Numbered from the stretch's first letter, positions 26,788 to 35,517 are shown. The stretch: DNA of 64,000 nucleotides from Nostoc sp. XA010 (GCF_020829625.1 NZ_JAIVFX010000010.1:17682-81681); one strand, 5' to 3'. Made by a program: numbers and translations. The notes: generated from the letters alone by a model not told the origin.

Positions 26788-27966
26788 ATGAATTCAATCA
26801 CAGATAAGACTATAGAGAGAATATTTTCTTTAGATTCACTACGTGGTATTGCTTGTTTAATTGTCTATAATTGGCATTTTGCGTTAGGATTTATGCCAGT
26901 AATTACAGGCGTAGTAGCTTCTAACTCAGATTATTCATGGACTAAACTACCAATTTTTGTATTTATTAATGGTTCATCTGCCGTTGTAGTATTTTATGTA
27001 TTGTCAAGTTATATACTTGTAGATAAATTTTTTATAGAAGAAAAAGTTCAGATTCTAGCAGAGAGAATTATAAAAAGATGGTTCAGACTTTCTTTATTAA
27101 CTTTATCCGGAACTACTATTTCTTGGTTTCTCTTTAGATTAAATATTTATAATTTTAAGGAAGCTGCTCAAATAACAGGCTCTAACTGGCTTGCAACTTT
27201 TGGCTATGCCAGTCAAATTCCTACACATAATTCAATCTTATCAGCTATTTATCAAGGAATATTCGGTGTATTTTTTCAAGGTGAGGCATATTTTGATAGC
27301 TCGCTTTGGACAATCAAAACAGAATTTACAGGTAGCTTAATTGTTATTCCTGTTGCTGTCATATTTCTTGAGTTCAGGAAATCTCAGTTAAGTCTCTTAC
27401 TTCTTAGTTTTACATATTTCATGTTATTTAATCAGTTCAATATTTACATGAATTGTTTTTTAATGGGAATGATAACATCTTTTATTTGTAGGATTTATCA
27501 CTTGGAAAAATATATAAATAAATTTAGTAATTTAGGAATTATTTCTGTATTTGTCGGATCTATATTAATTTTAGGATTTAAGGAGAATCAAGGTTTTTAT
27601 AGATTTTTACCTCATTTTTTAGCATCAAAACATAATATTGTATATGTTTATACATTTTCTGCTTGTGTATTAATTGCTTTGTTGCAGTCAAAATTTTTAC
27701 TAAAATTTTTAACAAAAAAACCTTTCCTATATCTAGGCAAAATATCTTATCCATTTTATGTAATACACATTTTAAGTTTATTTTCTGTAGGTAGTTGGAT
27801 CTTTATCTTAGGATGGCAAAAAATTCCTACCTATTTATTGTTAATAATTACATATTTTATTTGTCTAGCTTGCTCTTTATTAGTATCTAATTACCTTATT
27901 ATTTTAGATATGAAATGGCAGAGATTTATACGTGCAGTGTATCGCAGGTTTAATGGGGTACAGTAA
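26788..27966 (+). CDS. Membrane acyltransferase, acyltransferase-3 family (OafA/NodX type)
   Basis: Transfers acyl (usually acetyl) groups to sugars of surface polysaccharide or other envelope molecules. The 392 residues form about ten hydrophobic helices. The family start LDSLRGIACLIVYNWHF (residues 15-31) has the conserved Arg19 and the catalytic-type His30. A FFQGEAYFDSSLWTIKTEF segment (about 163-180) and a C-terminal GKISYPFYVIHILSL segment (about 324-338) match the family pattern. The gene is distinctly AT-rich, with many Ile/Leu/Phe codons ending in T or A, unlike its neighbours, so horizontal acquisition is possible. It stands alone; the acceptor is unknown. Confidence 0.87.
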   Translation: MNSITDKTIERIFSLDSLRGIACLIVYNWHFALGFMPVITGVVASNSDYSWTKLPIFVFINGSSAVVVFYVLSSYILVDKFFIEEKVQILAERIIKRWFRLSLLTLSGTTISWFLFRLNIYNFKEAAQITGSNWLATFGYASQIPTHNSILSAIYQGIFGVFFQGEAYFDSSLWTIKTEFTGSLIVIPVAVIFLEFRKSQLSLLLLSFTYFMLFNQFNIYMNCFLMGMITSFICRIYHLEKYINKFSNLGIISVFVGSILILGFKENQGFYRFLPHFLASKHNIVYVYTFSACVLIALLQSKFLLKFLTKKPFLYLGKISYPFYVIHILSLFSVGSWIFILGWQKIPTYLLLIITYFICLACSLLVSNYLIILDMKWQRFIRAVYRRFNGVQ

Positions 27967-28266
27967 CAACAGTTTGTAAACAACCTCTACAAAGACAGGA
28001 TTTTAAGACCCTATTTCCGAATATGCAAAGATATCGGCTCAACCTCAATAACGGGAACATTTAGGCCGATCGCGCCGGAAAAAAGTACTGAGCAATAAGT
28101 ATTTTTAACTCAGCTTTAATAACTTCAGGGTAAATTTAGCTACATACTCAGTATTTTAGGTGTAAAAATTGGATTTAAATATATTTACGCTTATAAACTT
28201 GTGATGATCATTTCTCGGATGCTACCGTCTACAAGGTGACACAGGATTTGGAGCAGTTTTTTAACC
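27967..28266. other. Intergenic region upstream of the FAD protein gene
   Basis: No gene or clear motif is supported; the promoter of the next gene should lie here. Confidence 0.4.
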
Positions 28267-30321
28267 ATGAAGCGCAGACACAAAGTAGCTTATAGCTTAA
28301 CATCGCTGATCAGTCTCAACTTAATATCTAGCTTAGTTGCATTTGATGGAGCGATGGCTACGCCAATGCCAAAGGCGAACGCCACAGTACCGAGAACCCC
28401 AGATAAAACTGTCAATTGCGAGATTTTAGTTGCGGGTGGTGGACTATCGGGTGTCGCCACAGCTTACGAGGGGTTACTAGCCGGACGAACGGTTTGCCTC
28501 ACGGAAATTACTGACTGGCTGGGAGGACAAATTTCTTCTCAAGGGACATCTGCGTTAGACGAACGCCCAACTCAGCGTGCTCTCAAATTCTATTCTCGCG
28601 GCTACCTAGAATTGCGAAACCGCATTGGGCGCAAATACGGTGAACTTAACCCCGGTGACTGTTGGGTAAGTGAATCCTGCTTTCTTCCCCACGATGCTCA
28701 CGCCATTTTGGCCCAGATGCTCAAAGATGCCGAGAAGCAAGGCAAAGGGAAGTTGCAATGGTTTCCCAACACGGTAATTAAGGATTTGGAAATCGCTGCT
28801 GATGGCAAAATAATTAATGGTGCGATCGCAATCCAACATCAACCACCAAAAGGCGCACCACCACTCAATACCTTTACTTTATCTCAAAGTATTGAAGATT
28901 CTTATAGCTACGAAAACTCATCTCGGTTTACCAAAACTATTGTCCGTTTCCTCCCCAAAGCAGATAAAGGGGATGCTCCTAAGTGGTATGTCGTAGACGC
29001 GAGCGAAACTGGAGAAATTATCGCCCTTGCTGATGTCCCCTACCGATTGGGTATTGATGCCCTTTCTTACCTAGAACCTTCGGCTTCTAGAAGCAACAAC
29101 GACCCTTATTGCCCTCAAGGCTTTACCTACACCTTTGCAATGGAGGCAACTAAGGAACCACAACCGCAGACGATGCCCCCATTTTATTCACAATACGCAC
29201 CATATTTCAGCTATGAATTAACGCGACTGGCTAACTTTAACTTAGTTTTCACCTATCGTCGCATTTTGAGTCCAAACAAAGGGAAACCAGAAAAATTTGG
29301 TGGTGTAAGTTTTACTGCTGCTACACCAGGGGACATCTCTATGCAAAACTGGACTTGGGGTAACGATTACCGCCCCGGAACAGCCCAAGATAACCTGATT
29401 TACAGTCGCCAACAGTTAGAAAGTACTGGGCAGTTAAACCCAGGTGGTTGGATGGGGGGATTGCGAACAGAAACCCTCCGCAAAGCTGAGGAAAATGCCC
29501 TATCTTTCTATTATTGGTTGGTAGCTGGGACTACAGATTCCCAGTTGGGGGAAGGTGTAAAGCAGCAGCAAAGCAATAACCGCTTTGTTTCCGGGTTAAA
29601 TTCCCCAATGGGGACAGTGCATGGCTTATCGAAATATCCCTATATGCGCGAAGCACGGCGGATAATTGGCCGCCCCAGTTGGGGACAACCTGGTGGCTTT
29701 GGTATTTGGGAAATTGATATTTCTCGACGAGATTACAATGATCAGTATTATTCCCAGACTCTACCAGCAGATATGTATCGAAGGCTACGAGCAGCACTTG
29801 CAGGTTTGGAAGCAGTATCAGTAATTGAAGGTAAAATTTCACCAGAAAAAGCAATGCGACGGACTCGTTCTACCATCTTCCCCGATGCTGTGGGTATTGG
29901 TCACTACGCTATAGATTTTCATCCTTGTATGGTGAATAGTCCCCCAGAAGCCCCTGGTAATACAGAACGTCCAGGCGAAAGGCGTGGTGCAGGTCAAGCT
30001 TATCCCTTCCAAATTGCTTTGAGGGCAATGATTCCCCAGAAAATTGATAATTTACTGGTAGGTGGCAAAAGTATTGCTACTAGTCATATTGCTGCTGCTG
30101 CTTATCGAGTCCATTCCTTTGAATGGTCGTCTGGCGCAGCTGCCGGAACTGTTGCTAGTTTTGCCCTGAAAAATGCGATCGCACCCTACCAATTAGTCGA
30201 TGACTTACCCAAACAAGAGCTACAACTGGAAGCACTCAAACGGCTTTTGGAACAAAATGGCAACCCCACAGCCTTCCCCGATACATCCATTTTTAACGAA
30301 AACTGGGATAATTGGCGATAG
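28267..30321 (+). CDS. Exported FAD-dependent oxidoreductase
   Basis: Large flavoprotein of the FAD-dependent oxidoreductase family, substrate unknown. A basic N-terminus and hydrophobic stretch (residues about 9-26) with AMATPMP look like a signal peptide. The Rossmann dinucleotide-binding motif is at 53-69 (ILVAGGGLSGVATAYEG), followed by TDWLGGQISSQGTSALDE, a segment shared with the family. The C-terminal FAD contact is DNLLVGGKSIATSHIAAAAYRVH (about 592-614). At 684 residues it is longer than typical single-domain members. The N-terminus may be retained as an anchor. It is a single gene, followed directly by a TTAGTCATTGGTCA tract. Confidence 0.85.
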   Translation: MKRRHKVAYSLTSLISLNLISSLVAFDGAMATPMPKANATVPRTPDKTVNCEILVAGGGLSGVATAYEGLLAGRTVCLTEITDWLGGQISSQGTSALDERPTQRALKFYSRGYLELRNRIGRKYGELNPGDCWVSESCFLPHDAHAILAQMLKDAEKQGKGKLQWFPNTVIKDLEIAADGKIINGAIAIQHQPPKGAPPLNTFTLSQSIEDSYSYENSSRFTKTIVRFLPKADKGDAPKWYVVDASETGEIIALADVPYRLGIDALSYLEPSASRSNNDPYCPQGFTYTFAMEATKEPQPQTMPPFYSQYAPYFSYELTRLANFNLVFTYRRILSPNKGKPEKFGGVSFTAATPGDISMQNWTWGNDYRPGTAQDNLIYSRQQLESTGQLNPGGWMGGLRTETLRKAEENALSFYYWLVAGTTDSQLGEGVKQQQSNNRFVSGLNSPMGTVHGLSKYPYMREARRIIGRPSWGQPGGFGIWEIDISRRDYNDQYYSQTLPADMYRRLRAALAGLEAVSVIEGKISPEKAMRRTRSTIFPDAVGIGHYAIDFHPCMVNSPPEAPGNTERPGERRGAGQAYPFQIALRAMIPQKIDNLLVGGKSIATSHIAAAAYRVHSFEWSSGAAAGTVASFALKNAIAPYQLVDDLPKQELQLEALKRLLEQNGNPTAFPDTSIFNENWDNWR

Positions 30322-30324
30322 ATA

Positions 30325-30400
30325 GTCATTAGTCATTGGTCATTGGTCATTTGTTAAGGACAACGGACAACGGACGAATGACGAATGACAACTGGCAATG
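30325..30400. repeat. Heptanucleotide tract after the FAD gene
   Basis: TAGTCATTAGTCATTGGTCATTGGTCATTTG is followed by GGACAACGGACAACGGACGAATGACGAATGACAACTGGCAATGG (described as units, each under 8 bases). The same units recur at 18.2, 21.4, 42.4 and 44.3 kb. Confidence 0.8.
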
Positions 30401-30441
30401 GACTAAACTAGTTGCTTGTAGTGTAGTTTTGTAAAATTATC

Positions 30442-30783
30442 TTGCTTAATTGTTCTATGCTTATGACACTTTCAGCAGATGTTTACGGCATGGCCACAGC
30501 ACCAACTAAAGCTCCTGAACGGTCTAATCAAGTTACCCGTAAGACTTATCCGAATTACAAAGTGATTGTATTAAACGATGATTTCAATACATTCCAACAT
30601 GTGAGTGAATGTTTGATGAAATATATTCCAGGGATGACTGGCGATCGCGCATGGGATCTAACTAATCAGGTACACTATGAAGGTCAAGCGATCGTCTGGG
30701 TCGGGCCCCAAGAACCTGCGGAACTCTATCACCAGCAGCTGCACCGAGCAGGTTTGACAATGGCACCTCTAGAAGCAGCTTAA
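30442..30783 (+). CDS. clpS: ATP-dependent Clp protease adaptor ClpS
   Basis: Adaptor that delivers N-degron proteins to ClpAP/ClpCP. The core KVIVLNDDFNTFQHVSECLMKYIPG (about residues 39-63) carries the NDDF/NT motif, whose Asp and Asn contact the N-terminal residue of substrates, and QAIVWVGPQEPAELYHQQLHRAGLTMAPLEA is the typical cyanobacterial C-terminus. The 113 residues include an N-terminal extension; the ATG at 30490 (MATAPTKAPERSNQ) matches cyanobacterial homologs best, so the true protein may start there (97 residues). The next gene, DUF2103, begins 5 bases after the stop, so the two form an operon. Confidence 0.93.
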   Translation: MLNCSMLMTLSADVYGMATAPTKAPERSNQVTRKTYPNYKVIVLNDDFNTFQHVSECLMKYIPGMTGDRAWDLTNQVHYEGQAIVWVGPQEPAELYHQQLHRAGLTMAPLEAA

Positions 30784-30788
30784 TTATC

Positions 30789-31130
30789 ATGGGCAAACCT
30801 ACCGCAGATTCCCTCCGATCGGCTTCTCTACGAGACGCTACGCGAACGCAAAAAGCTGGCAGACTAGTTTGGAATCACTCGACACACCTTGATGGTTTAA
30901 TTCCCATTTTAGATCGTCTTTGTCAGCAAGATGGTATCCAAACCGTGACGCCGGGAGTGATTGGGCGGGCAAAAGGCCATTGCCCGAAAATGCAACTGCG
31001 CGTTTCAGTACCGATTCGCGGCGGCTATAAAGTAATTGCACGGCAGGGAAAGACGGTACAAGAGGTCTTTATTTTAACCCCTTTGGTGCAGTCAGAATTG
31101 GAAACGGCATTAGCGATCGCTATGAAATAA
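30789..31130 (+). CDS. DUF2103 metal-binding-type protein with repeat-encoded N-terminal insert
   Basis: Small conserved cyanobacterial protein of the DUF2103 family; role unknown. The family core GRLVWNHSTHLDGLIPIL, VTPGVIGRAKGHCPKMQLRVSVPIRGGYKVIARQGKTVQEVFI (several segments) is intact, with HSTH and GHCP as possible metal-binding residues. Residues about 6-21 (ADSLRSASLRDATRTQ) derive from a dispersed repeat (GGCTTCTCTACGAGACGCTA followed by CGCGAACGC), absent from the expected family start MGKPT...AGRLVWNHSTH. The insert is in frame. It follows clpS by 5 bases, suggesting cotranscription. Confidence 0.78.
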   Translation: MGKPTADSLRSASLRDATRTQKAGRLVWNHSTHLDGLIPILDRLCQQDGIQTVTPGVIGRAKGHCPKMQLRVSVPIRGGYKVIARQGKTVQEVFILTPLVQSELETALAIAMK

Positions 31131-31164
31131 TCATGCCCAATTTCCAATTCCCCATGCCCCATAT

Positions 31165-31485
31165 CTATTCTTCAACACGGTGGACTGCAAATTTGTGTAG
31201 TGGCAGACTAACAATGCAAGAAAAAGTTAAGAAATATGACAGAGCCGTAGTTATTCTCAAACTCATGATCACAGATTCCCAGTCGGGTAAAACTATTTTT
31301 TCTATACCAAAGGCTACACAGTAAACTAGCCAGTAAGTAAAGCTCATTCTAAATAAAATCCGCTCTGTCTCTTCTACATCATTTTTTTGCTGCTTACTGT
31401 CCCACAGTAACACCAGCCCAACAATGCAAGCTACAAAGGAAACAGCAACTACAAATTCGTGACAAAATATATTTAACGAATGCAT
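31165..31485 (-). CDS. Hypothetical membrane protein
   Basis: The family is not recognised. The 106-residue product has three hydrophobic segments (about 10-28, 44-64 and 78-95) separated by a charged linker (DSKQQKNDVEETERILFR). A GGGG sequence 11-14 bases before the ATG may be a ribosome-binding site. It is single and minus-strand, in a region that otherwise contains CCCCATGCCCC-type repeat units. A competing plus-strand frame overlaps and is less convincing. This could be a small conserved cyanobacterial protein or a spurious frame. Confidence 0.45.
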   Translation of the reverse strand: MHSLNIFCHEFVVAVSFVACIVGLVLLWDSKQQKNDVEETERILFRMSFTYWLVYCVAFGIEKIVLPDWESVIMSLRITTALSYFLTFSCIVSLPLHKFAVHRVEE

Positions 31486-31859
31486 TTGTGTTTATCCCCA
31501 CATTTTTCACTTGAAGATCAGTCTAAAGGAATATTCCTTGTAGAAATACAAATTATTTACAAACCTCAATAGAGTCATGCCTTTTCTGTAAACAAATGCA
31601 ACATAAATTGTTGTTTTGCAAATATAAATATTTTTAATAAAATTTAAATATTTCTGTTAAGTAGGTATTTGGGAATTAGAGATTACTGATTAGTTTAGAT
31701 TTTGGACAAATAAAAAACTCGCGTATTTTTTACTATGCTTTGGGAAACTTAAAACCCAAACGGTAAAGTACTGGTTGATGTCATCCAGCACTTAGCAAGC
31801 ACACGTTATAGTTCGCTAATTGCTGGATAAATTGAGCGTGTTCAATAACCTCAGAAATT
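31486..31859. other. Intergenic region with an inverted repeat after moaE
   Basis: No gene is supported. ATCCAGCACTTAGC (31783-31796) and GCTAATTGCTGGAT (31815-31828) form an inverted repeat 31 bases beyond the moaE stop, possibly terminating moaE on the minus strand. Confidence 0.45.
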
Positions 31860-32345
31860 TTAACAATTTTCTCCTGATGTTTCGCAAGCAGCAATACTTA
31901 CCCAACGGCTAGAACCATCTTCCCAATGTTCTTTTTTCCAAATGGGGGCATTATGTTTGAGGGTATCAATAGCATACTGGCAAGCTTCAAATGCTTCGCT
32001 TCGATGAGGACAACCTACTGCGACTAAAACGCTAATTTCTCCAACTTGCAAACGTCCAGTACGATGATGAATCACTACCCGATTCACATCAGGCGTAGAT
32101 AAGCGAATATCAGCAGCAATTTGATAAAATATCCGCAATGCCATAGGTTCGTAAGCTTGATACTCTAGAGCAACTACAGGTTTACCATCAGTTTGATTGC
32201 GAACTACGCCACTCATCATAACCACAGCACCGTTGGCTGGATCGTTAGACAAGGCATAGATTTCTTCAAGAGACAATGGTGCAAAGCTAATGGCAAAACT
32301 ATCTTCAGCTCTTGGTTTAACAGCAGAGGTAAGTGTAGTTGTCAT
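31860..32345 (-). CDS. moaE: Molybdopterin synthase catalytic subunit
   Basis: Large subunit of molybdopterin synthase, which converts precursor Z (cPMP) to molybdopterin using sulfur from MoaD. The 161 residues are normal. Motifs are the N-terminal FAPLSLEEIYALSNDPANGAVVMMSGVVRNQTDGK (seen in segments), then LEYQAYEPMA, VVIHHRTGRLQVGEISVLVAVGCPHRSEAFEA and APIWKKEHWEDGSSRW, with the active-site lysines in WKKEHW. moaD is not adjacent. A divergent repeat-derived chimera begins just upstream. The start at 32345 follows the N-terminal pattern, though a slightly later Met could not be excluded. Confidence 0.95.
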   Translation of the reverse strand: MTTTLTSAVKPRAEDSFAISFAPLSLEEIYALSNDPANGAVVMMSGVVRNQTDGKPVVALEYQAYEPMALRIFYQIAADIRLSTPDVNRVVIHHRTGRLQVGEISVLVAVGCPHRSEAFEACQYAIDTLKHNAPIWKKEHWEDGSSRWVSIAACETSGENC

Positions 32346-32379
32346 AACTGCGATCGTATTATTATATGGGCTTTTTCTA

Positions 32380-32747
32380 TTATCAATCCGTTATTGCCGA
32401 TTATTGTTGTGAGCGGACTTGTAACAAGTGAACAAGTACCAATCGACAAAAGAGATGAACATACAGCCTTTTTACCCAAACCCTACACGACGCAAGAATT
32501 ATTGAAAACCTTACATGCAGTTATTAGTCAAATGAAGGCGGGTACAACGATTCCTATTCATACTCATCCTTGTGATGAGTATGTTTATGTGATGAAAGGA
32601 GTTGTGGAAACTGGAGGAAAGAGTTGTTCTGCTGGAATTTTTTGGTTTACCCCAGCCCACACCCAACAAGGGCCTCACATAGCGATCACGGATGTGGAAA
32701 TACTCACGATTAGGCTTGGGCCAATGGGCGTGTTTGAGTCACCTTAG
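32380..32747 (+). pseudogene. Chimeric fragment: end of a response-regulator receiver domain fused to a cupin
   Basis: The frame joins two unrelated pieces. The first (LLPIIVVSGLVTSE, then TAFLPKPYTTQELLKTLHAV) is the last third of a CheY-like receiver domain, with the typical PKP before the final helix. The second, from Met 32532 (MKAGTTIPIHTHPCDEYVYV, then MKGVVETGG and GIFWFTPAHTQQGPH), is a small cupin with the HxHxxxE metal-site pattern. The aspartate pocket and N-terminal sheet of the receiver are absent, and no credible start precedes them. The cupin part (32532-32747) might still be expressed alone. Fusion by deletion is inferred. Confidence 0.6.
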
Positions 32748-32786
32748 TACAGAATTTCATTAAGTTTGTAACAAATTAAACTTGGT

Positions 32787-32966
32787 AATGGCAATGCATC
32801 GCTCTGCAATGCTAATGCATTCCTCTGCAATGGCAATGCATCGCTTTGCAATGTTAATGCGTCGCTCTGCCATGCTAATGCATTCCTCTGCAATGCCAAT
32901 GCATCGCTCTGCAATGTTAATGCGTCGCTCTGCAATGCCAATACATCCCTCTGCAATGGTAATGCG
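32787..32966. repeat. Tandem array of a 21-base unit, about 8.5 copies
   Basis: The consensus is AATGCnAATGCATCGCTCTGC. Eight full units run from 32787 to 32954, plus a partial one. Because 21 is a multiple of three and the units lack stops, both strands are open (plus, 7-residue M-x-M-H-R-S-A repeats; minus, A-L-Q-S/R-D/N-A-L repeats). No ribosome-binding site or known family accompanies either frame, so no gene is called. Confidence 0.85.
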
Positions 32967-33013
32967 CTAAGATTTTATGCAAAACTGTACTTAGTTGTGC
33001 AACCAAAACCCTT

Positions 33014-33043
33014 GTAGAAACGTAAAATTTTACGTCTCTACAT
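33014..33043. repeat. Palindromic repeat, TGTAGAGACGT family
   Basis: TGTAGAAACGTAAAA (33014-33028) directly abuts TTTTACGTCTCTACA (33029-33043), with one mismatch between the arms. It lies after the leuA stop and could end the leuA transcript. Confidence 0.7.
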
Positions 33044-33076
33044 GATTCATACCTGTATTCAACAATGCATCTGAAT

Positions 33077-34699
33077 CTACCCAGAGACAACGGCAGAGTT
33101 TATCTCATGAAACTCGGATTTCTCAGTTTGCAAGTAACGATAAAGACGATTCAGGGCGTTGATATGAGCGTAAGCTGCGGCTACCACAATATCAGTATCA
33201 GATGCTTGTCCAGAGAATATCCGCTCTTGATGTTTCAAGCGAACTGTGACGGTTCCTAGTGCATCAATCCCTCCAGTCACAGATTGGACGGAAAATTCAA
33301 TTAGTTGATTGGGAATCTGTACCAATTGATTGATTACTTGATATACCGCATCCACTGGGCCAGTGCCTACACTCGCATCTGTGAGGATTTTGCCTTCAGG
33401 TGTGACAATTGTAATGGTTGCAGTTGGGCAAGTGCAGTCACCGCAGATTACCTGAACGTGTTCGATTTGGAAGCCACTTTCTACTTGAATCTGCGTTTCA
33501 TCTCGAACGATCGCTTCTAAATCCCAATCTGAGATTTCTTTTTTCTTATCGGCAACATCTTTGAATCGATTGAAGGCTTTGTTCAAGTCCGCCTCGTTCA
33601 ATTCAAAACCCAATTCCTTGAGCCTGGTACGGAAAGCATTTCGTCCAGAGTGCTTGCCTAAAACAATCCGATTTTCTGGCAAACCGATCGCAGCAGCTTC
33701 CATAATTTCATAAGTCTGGCGGTGTTTGATAATCCCATCTTGGTGAATACCAGACTCATGGGCAAAAGCGTTTGCTCCCACGATCGCTTTATTGGGCTGA
33801 ATCAGCATTCCGGTTAATTGGGAAACCAAGGATGAGGTTTTGTAAATCTCCTCAGTCTTAATATTAGTCAAGGGTGTATCGTCATCAACCGGACGACCAA
33901 AGTAAGGATTGAAAAATGGTTTGCGAACCTGCAACGCCATCACGATTTCTTCCAATGCTGCATTTCCAGCCCGTTCTCCAATGCCATTAATGGTACATTC
34001 CACCTGACGCACACCATATTCAATTGCTGCCAAAGCGTTAGCTGTCGCCAAACCCAAATCATTTTGAGTGTGAATGGAAAGAATCACCCCATCGATATTA
34101 GAAACATGTTCTCGAATTCCCTGAATCAAATTTCCGATTTCTTTGGGTGTGCAGTAACCAACGGTATCAGGAATGTTGATTGTAGTTGCACCTGCTGCGA
34201 TCGCCATCTCCAAAACTTCATAAAGAAACTCTGGTTCAGTGCGGCTAGCATCCATTGGTGAAAATTCTACATCGTCTACAAACGACTTAGCATAAGCAAC
34301 CATTTCTGATGCGATCGCTAATACTTCGCTGCGAGATTTTTTCAACTGATATTTCAGGTGAATATCAGAGGTAGAAATCATCGTGTGGATTCTGGGACGA
34401 GCCGCGCCCTTCAAGGCTTCGGCGGCTGCGTGAATATCCTGGCGAATGGCTCTGGCTAAACTGCAAATGATTGGCCCACCGGGTATTCCGACTTGTTCAG
34501 CAATGGTTTTGACAGCTTGAAAATCTCCCGGACTCGCAACGGCAAAACCGGCTTCAATCACATCGACACCAAGGAGAGCTAGTTGATGAGCGATCGCTAA
34601 TTTCTCTTCTACATTGAGGGTTGCGCCCGGTGACTGTTCGCCATCCCGTAGCGTGGTGTCGAAGATGATAACTCGGTCTGGTTGAGATGCGATGCTCAT
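33077..34699 (-). CDS. leuA: 2-isopropylmalate synthase
   Basis: First committed step of leucine synthesis: condenses acetyl-CoA with 2-oxoisovalerate. The 540 residues are the long, regulated bacterial form. The N-terminal TIM barrel starts with VIIFDTTLRDGEQSPG, with the metal-binding and catalytic residues in DTTLRDGEQ and later HTQNDLG and NGIGERAGNAALEE. The C-terminal allosteric leucine-binding domain (about 400-540) is complete with GTGPVDAVY and ALGTVTVRL. The ATG at 34699 is preferred because GGGAGAC lies upstream (34704-34710); the longer frame to 34780 would run through the operators. It is divergent from a GntR gene, suggesting shared control. Confidence 0.97.
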   Translation of the reverse strand: MSIASQPDRVIIFDTTLRDGEQSPGATLNVEEKLAIAHQLALLGVDVIEAGFAVASPGDFQAVKTIAEQVGIPGGPIICSLARAIRQDIHAAAEALKGAARPRIHTMISTSDIHLKYQLKKSRSEVLAIASEMVAYAKSFVDDVEFSPMDASRTEPEFLYEVLEMAIAAGATTINIPDTVGYCTPKEIGNLIQGIREHVSNIDGVILSIHTQNDLGLATANALAAIEYGVRQVECTINGIGERAGNAALEEIVMALQVRKPFFNPYFGRPVDDDTPLTNIKTEEIYKTSSLVSQLTGMLIQPNKAIVGANAFAHESGIHQDGIIKHRQTYEIMEAAAIGLPENRIVLGKHSGRNAFRTRLKELGFELNEADLNKAFNRFKDVADKKKEISDWDLEAIVRDETQIQVESGFQIEHVQVICGDCTCPTATITIVTPEGKILTDASVGTGPVDAVYQVINQLVQIPNQLIEFSVQSVTGGIDALGTVTVRLKHQERIFSGQASDTDIVVAAAYAHINALNRLYRYLQTEKSEFHEINSAVVSG

Positions 34700-34748
34700 A
34701 ATTGTCTCCCGTGGTATTGAAGGGATGCTTAAAAAACTTACTTTGGAT

Positions 34749-34780
34749 ATTGTATACAATTTTTTGTATTTTGTATACAA
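34749..34780. promoter_or_regulatory. Paired palindromic operator TTGTATACAA between leuA and the GntR gene
   Basis: Two exact copies of TTGTATACAA (34750-34759 and 34771-34780) lie with centres 21 bases apart. The sequence is a perfect palindrome of the form recognised by FadR-type GntR proteins (core GTnnAC-like, TGTATACA). The right copy is 8 bases from the GntR start codon, fitting autorepression; the left copy lies 50 bases before the leuA start. Confidence 0.72.
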
Positions 34781-34788
34781 TATTCAAT

Positions 34789-35469
34789 ATGAACTTAAAT
34801 GACTTGGCAGCAAATGTGCTGCAACAACAACGCAGTACACCAGATTTAATTGCCGATGCTTTGCGGGAAGCTATTCTGCGCGGCATTTTTCAGGAAGGAC
34901 AATCGCTGAGACAGGATGAAATCGCCACTCAGTTTGGAGTTAGTCGTATTCCCGTGCGTGAAGCGCTCAAGCAGCTAGAAGCAGAAGGATTGGTGACACT
35001 GCATTTAAATCGTGGTGCGATCGTATCGGTGTTGACAGCACAAGAGGCGCAAGAAATCTGTGAAATTCGCAGCGCCTTGGAAGTGAAAGCGATGCAGTTG
35101 GCAATACCCAAGTTCAGGGAAACAGATATAAAAAAAGCTGCTGTAATTCTGGAAGCGACAGATCAAGCAACTGATGCAGGTGTGTTGGCGAAACTCAATT
35201 GGGAATTTCATGCGACGCTGTACGCCACTGCTGAACGTCCCCGGTTGCTGACAATGATTAAAACTTTACACGTTAATTGCGATCGCTATGTCCGAGTACA
35301 ATTAGCGCAGATGGATTACCAGGGGCGATCGCAAAAAGAACATTATCAACTCTTAGATGCTTGTCAAAAGCAGGATACAAAAGCTGCTGTCAGGTTACTG
35401 AAACGACACATTGACACCGCAGCAGAACAGCTAATTGCATACTTGCAGCAAATTGCTCAGAAACGCTGA
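34789..35469 (+). CDS. GntR-family regulator, FadR/FCD subfamily
   Basis: Ligand-responsive transcription regulator. The 226 residues contain a winged helix-turn-helix at about 20-80 (IADALREAILRGIFQEGQ, then LRQDEIATQFGVSRIPVREALKQLEAEGLV) and a C-terminal all-helical FCD domain (about 90-215) with EICEIRSALEVKAMQLAIPK, an FHATLY metal-type segment and HYQLLDACQKQD followed by AAVRLLKRHID. The ATG at 34789 gives the family N-terminus; a longer frame from 34702 is unlikely. The operator at 34771-34780 leaves little room for a ribosome-binding site, so a leaderless transcript is possible. The ligand is unknown; divergent leuA suggests a link with branched-chain or acyl metabolism. Confidence 0.9.
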   Translation: MNLNDLAANVLQQQRSTPDLIADALREAILRGIFQEGQSLRQDEIATQFGVSRIPVREALKQLEAEGLVTLHLNRGAIVSVLTAQEAQEICEIRSALEVKAMQLAIPKFRETDIKKAAVILEATDQATDAGVLAKLNWEFHATLYATAERPRLLTMIKTLHVNCDRYVRVQLAQMDYQGRSQKEHYQLLDACQKQDTKAAVRLLKRHIDTAAEQLIAYLQQIAQKR

Positions 35470-35517
35470 TTATTTAATAGACATCTGGTGAAATTAAATA
35501 TGCGTTATCTAGAACCC

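Noticed and set aside
32787..32970. Repeat frames on both strands as possible proteins
   Set aside because: Both are simply translations of the 21-base array, without start signals or conserved context.
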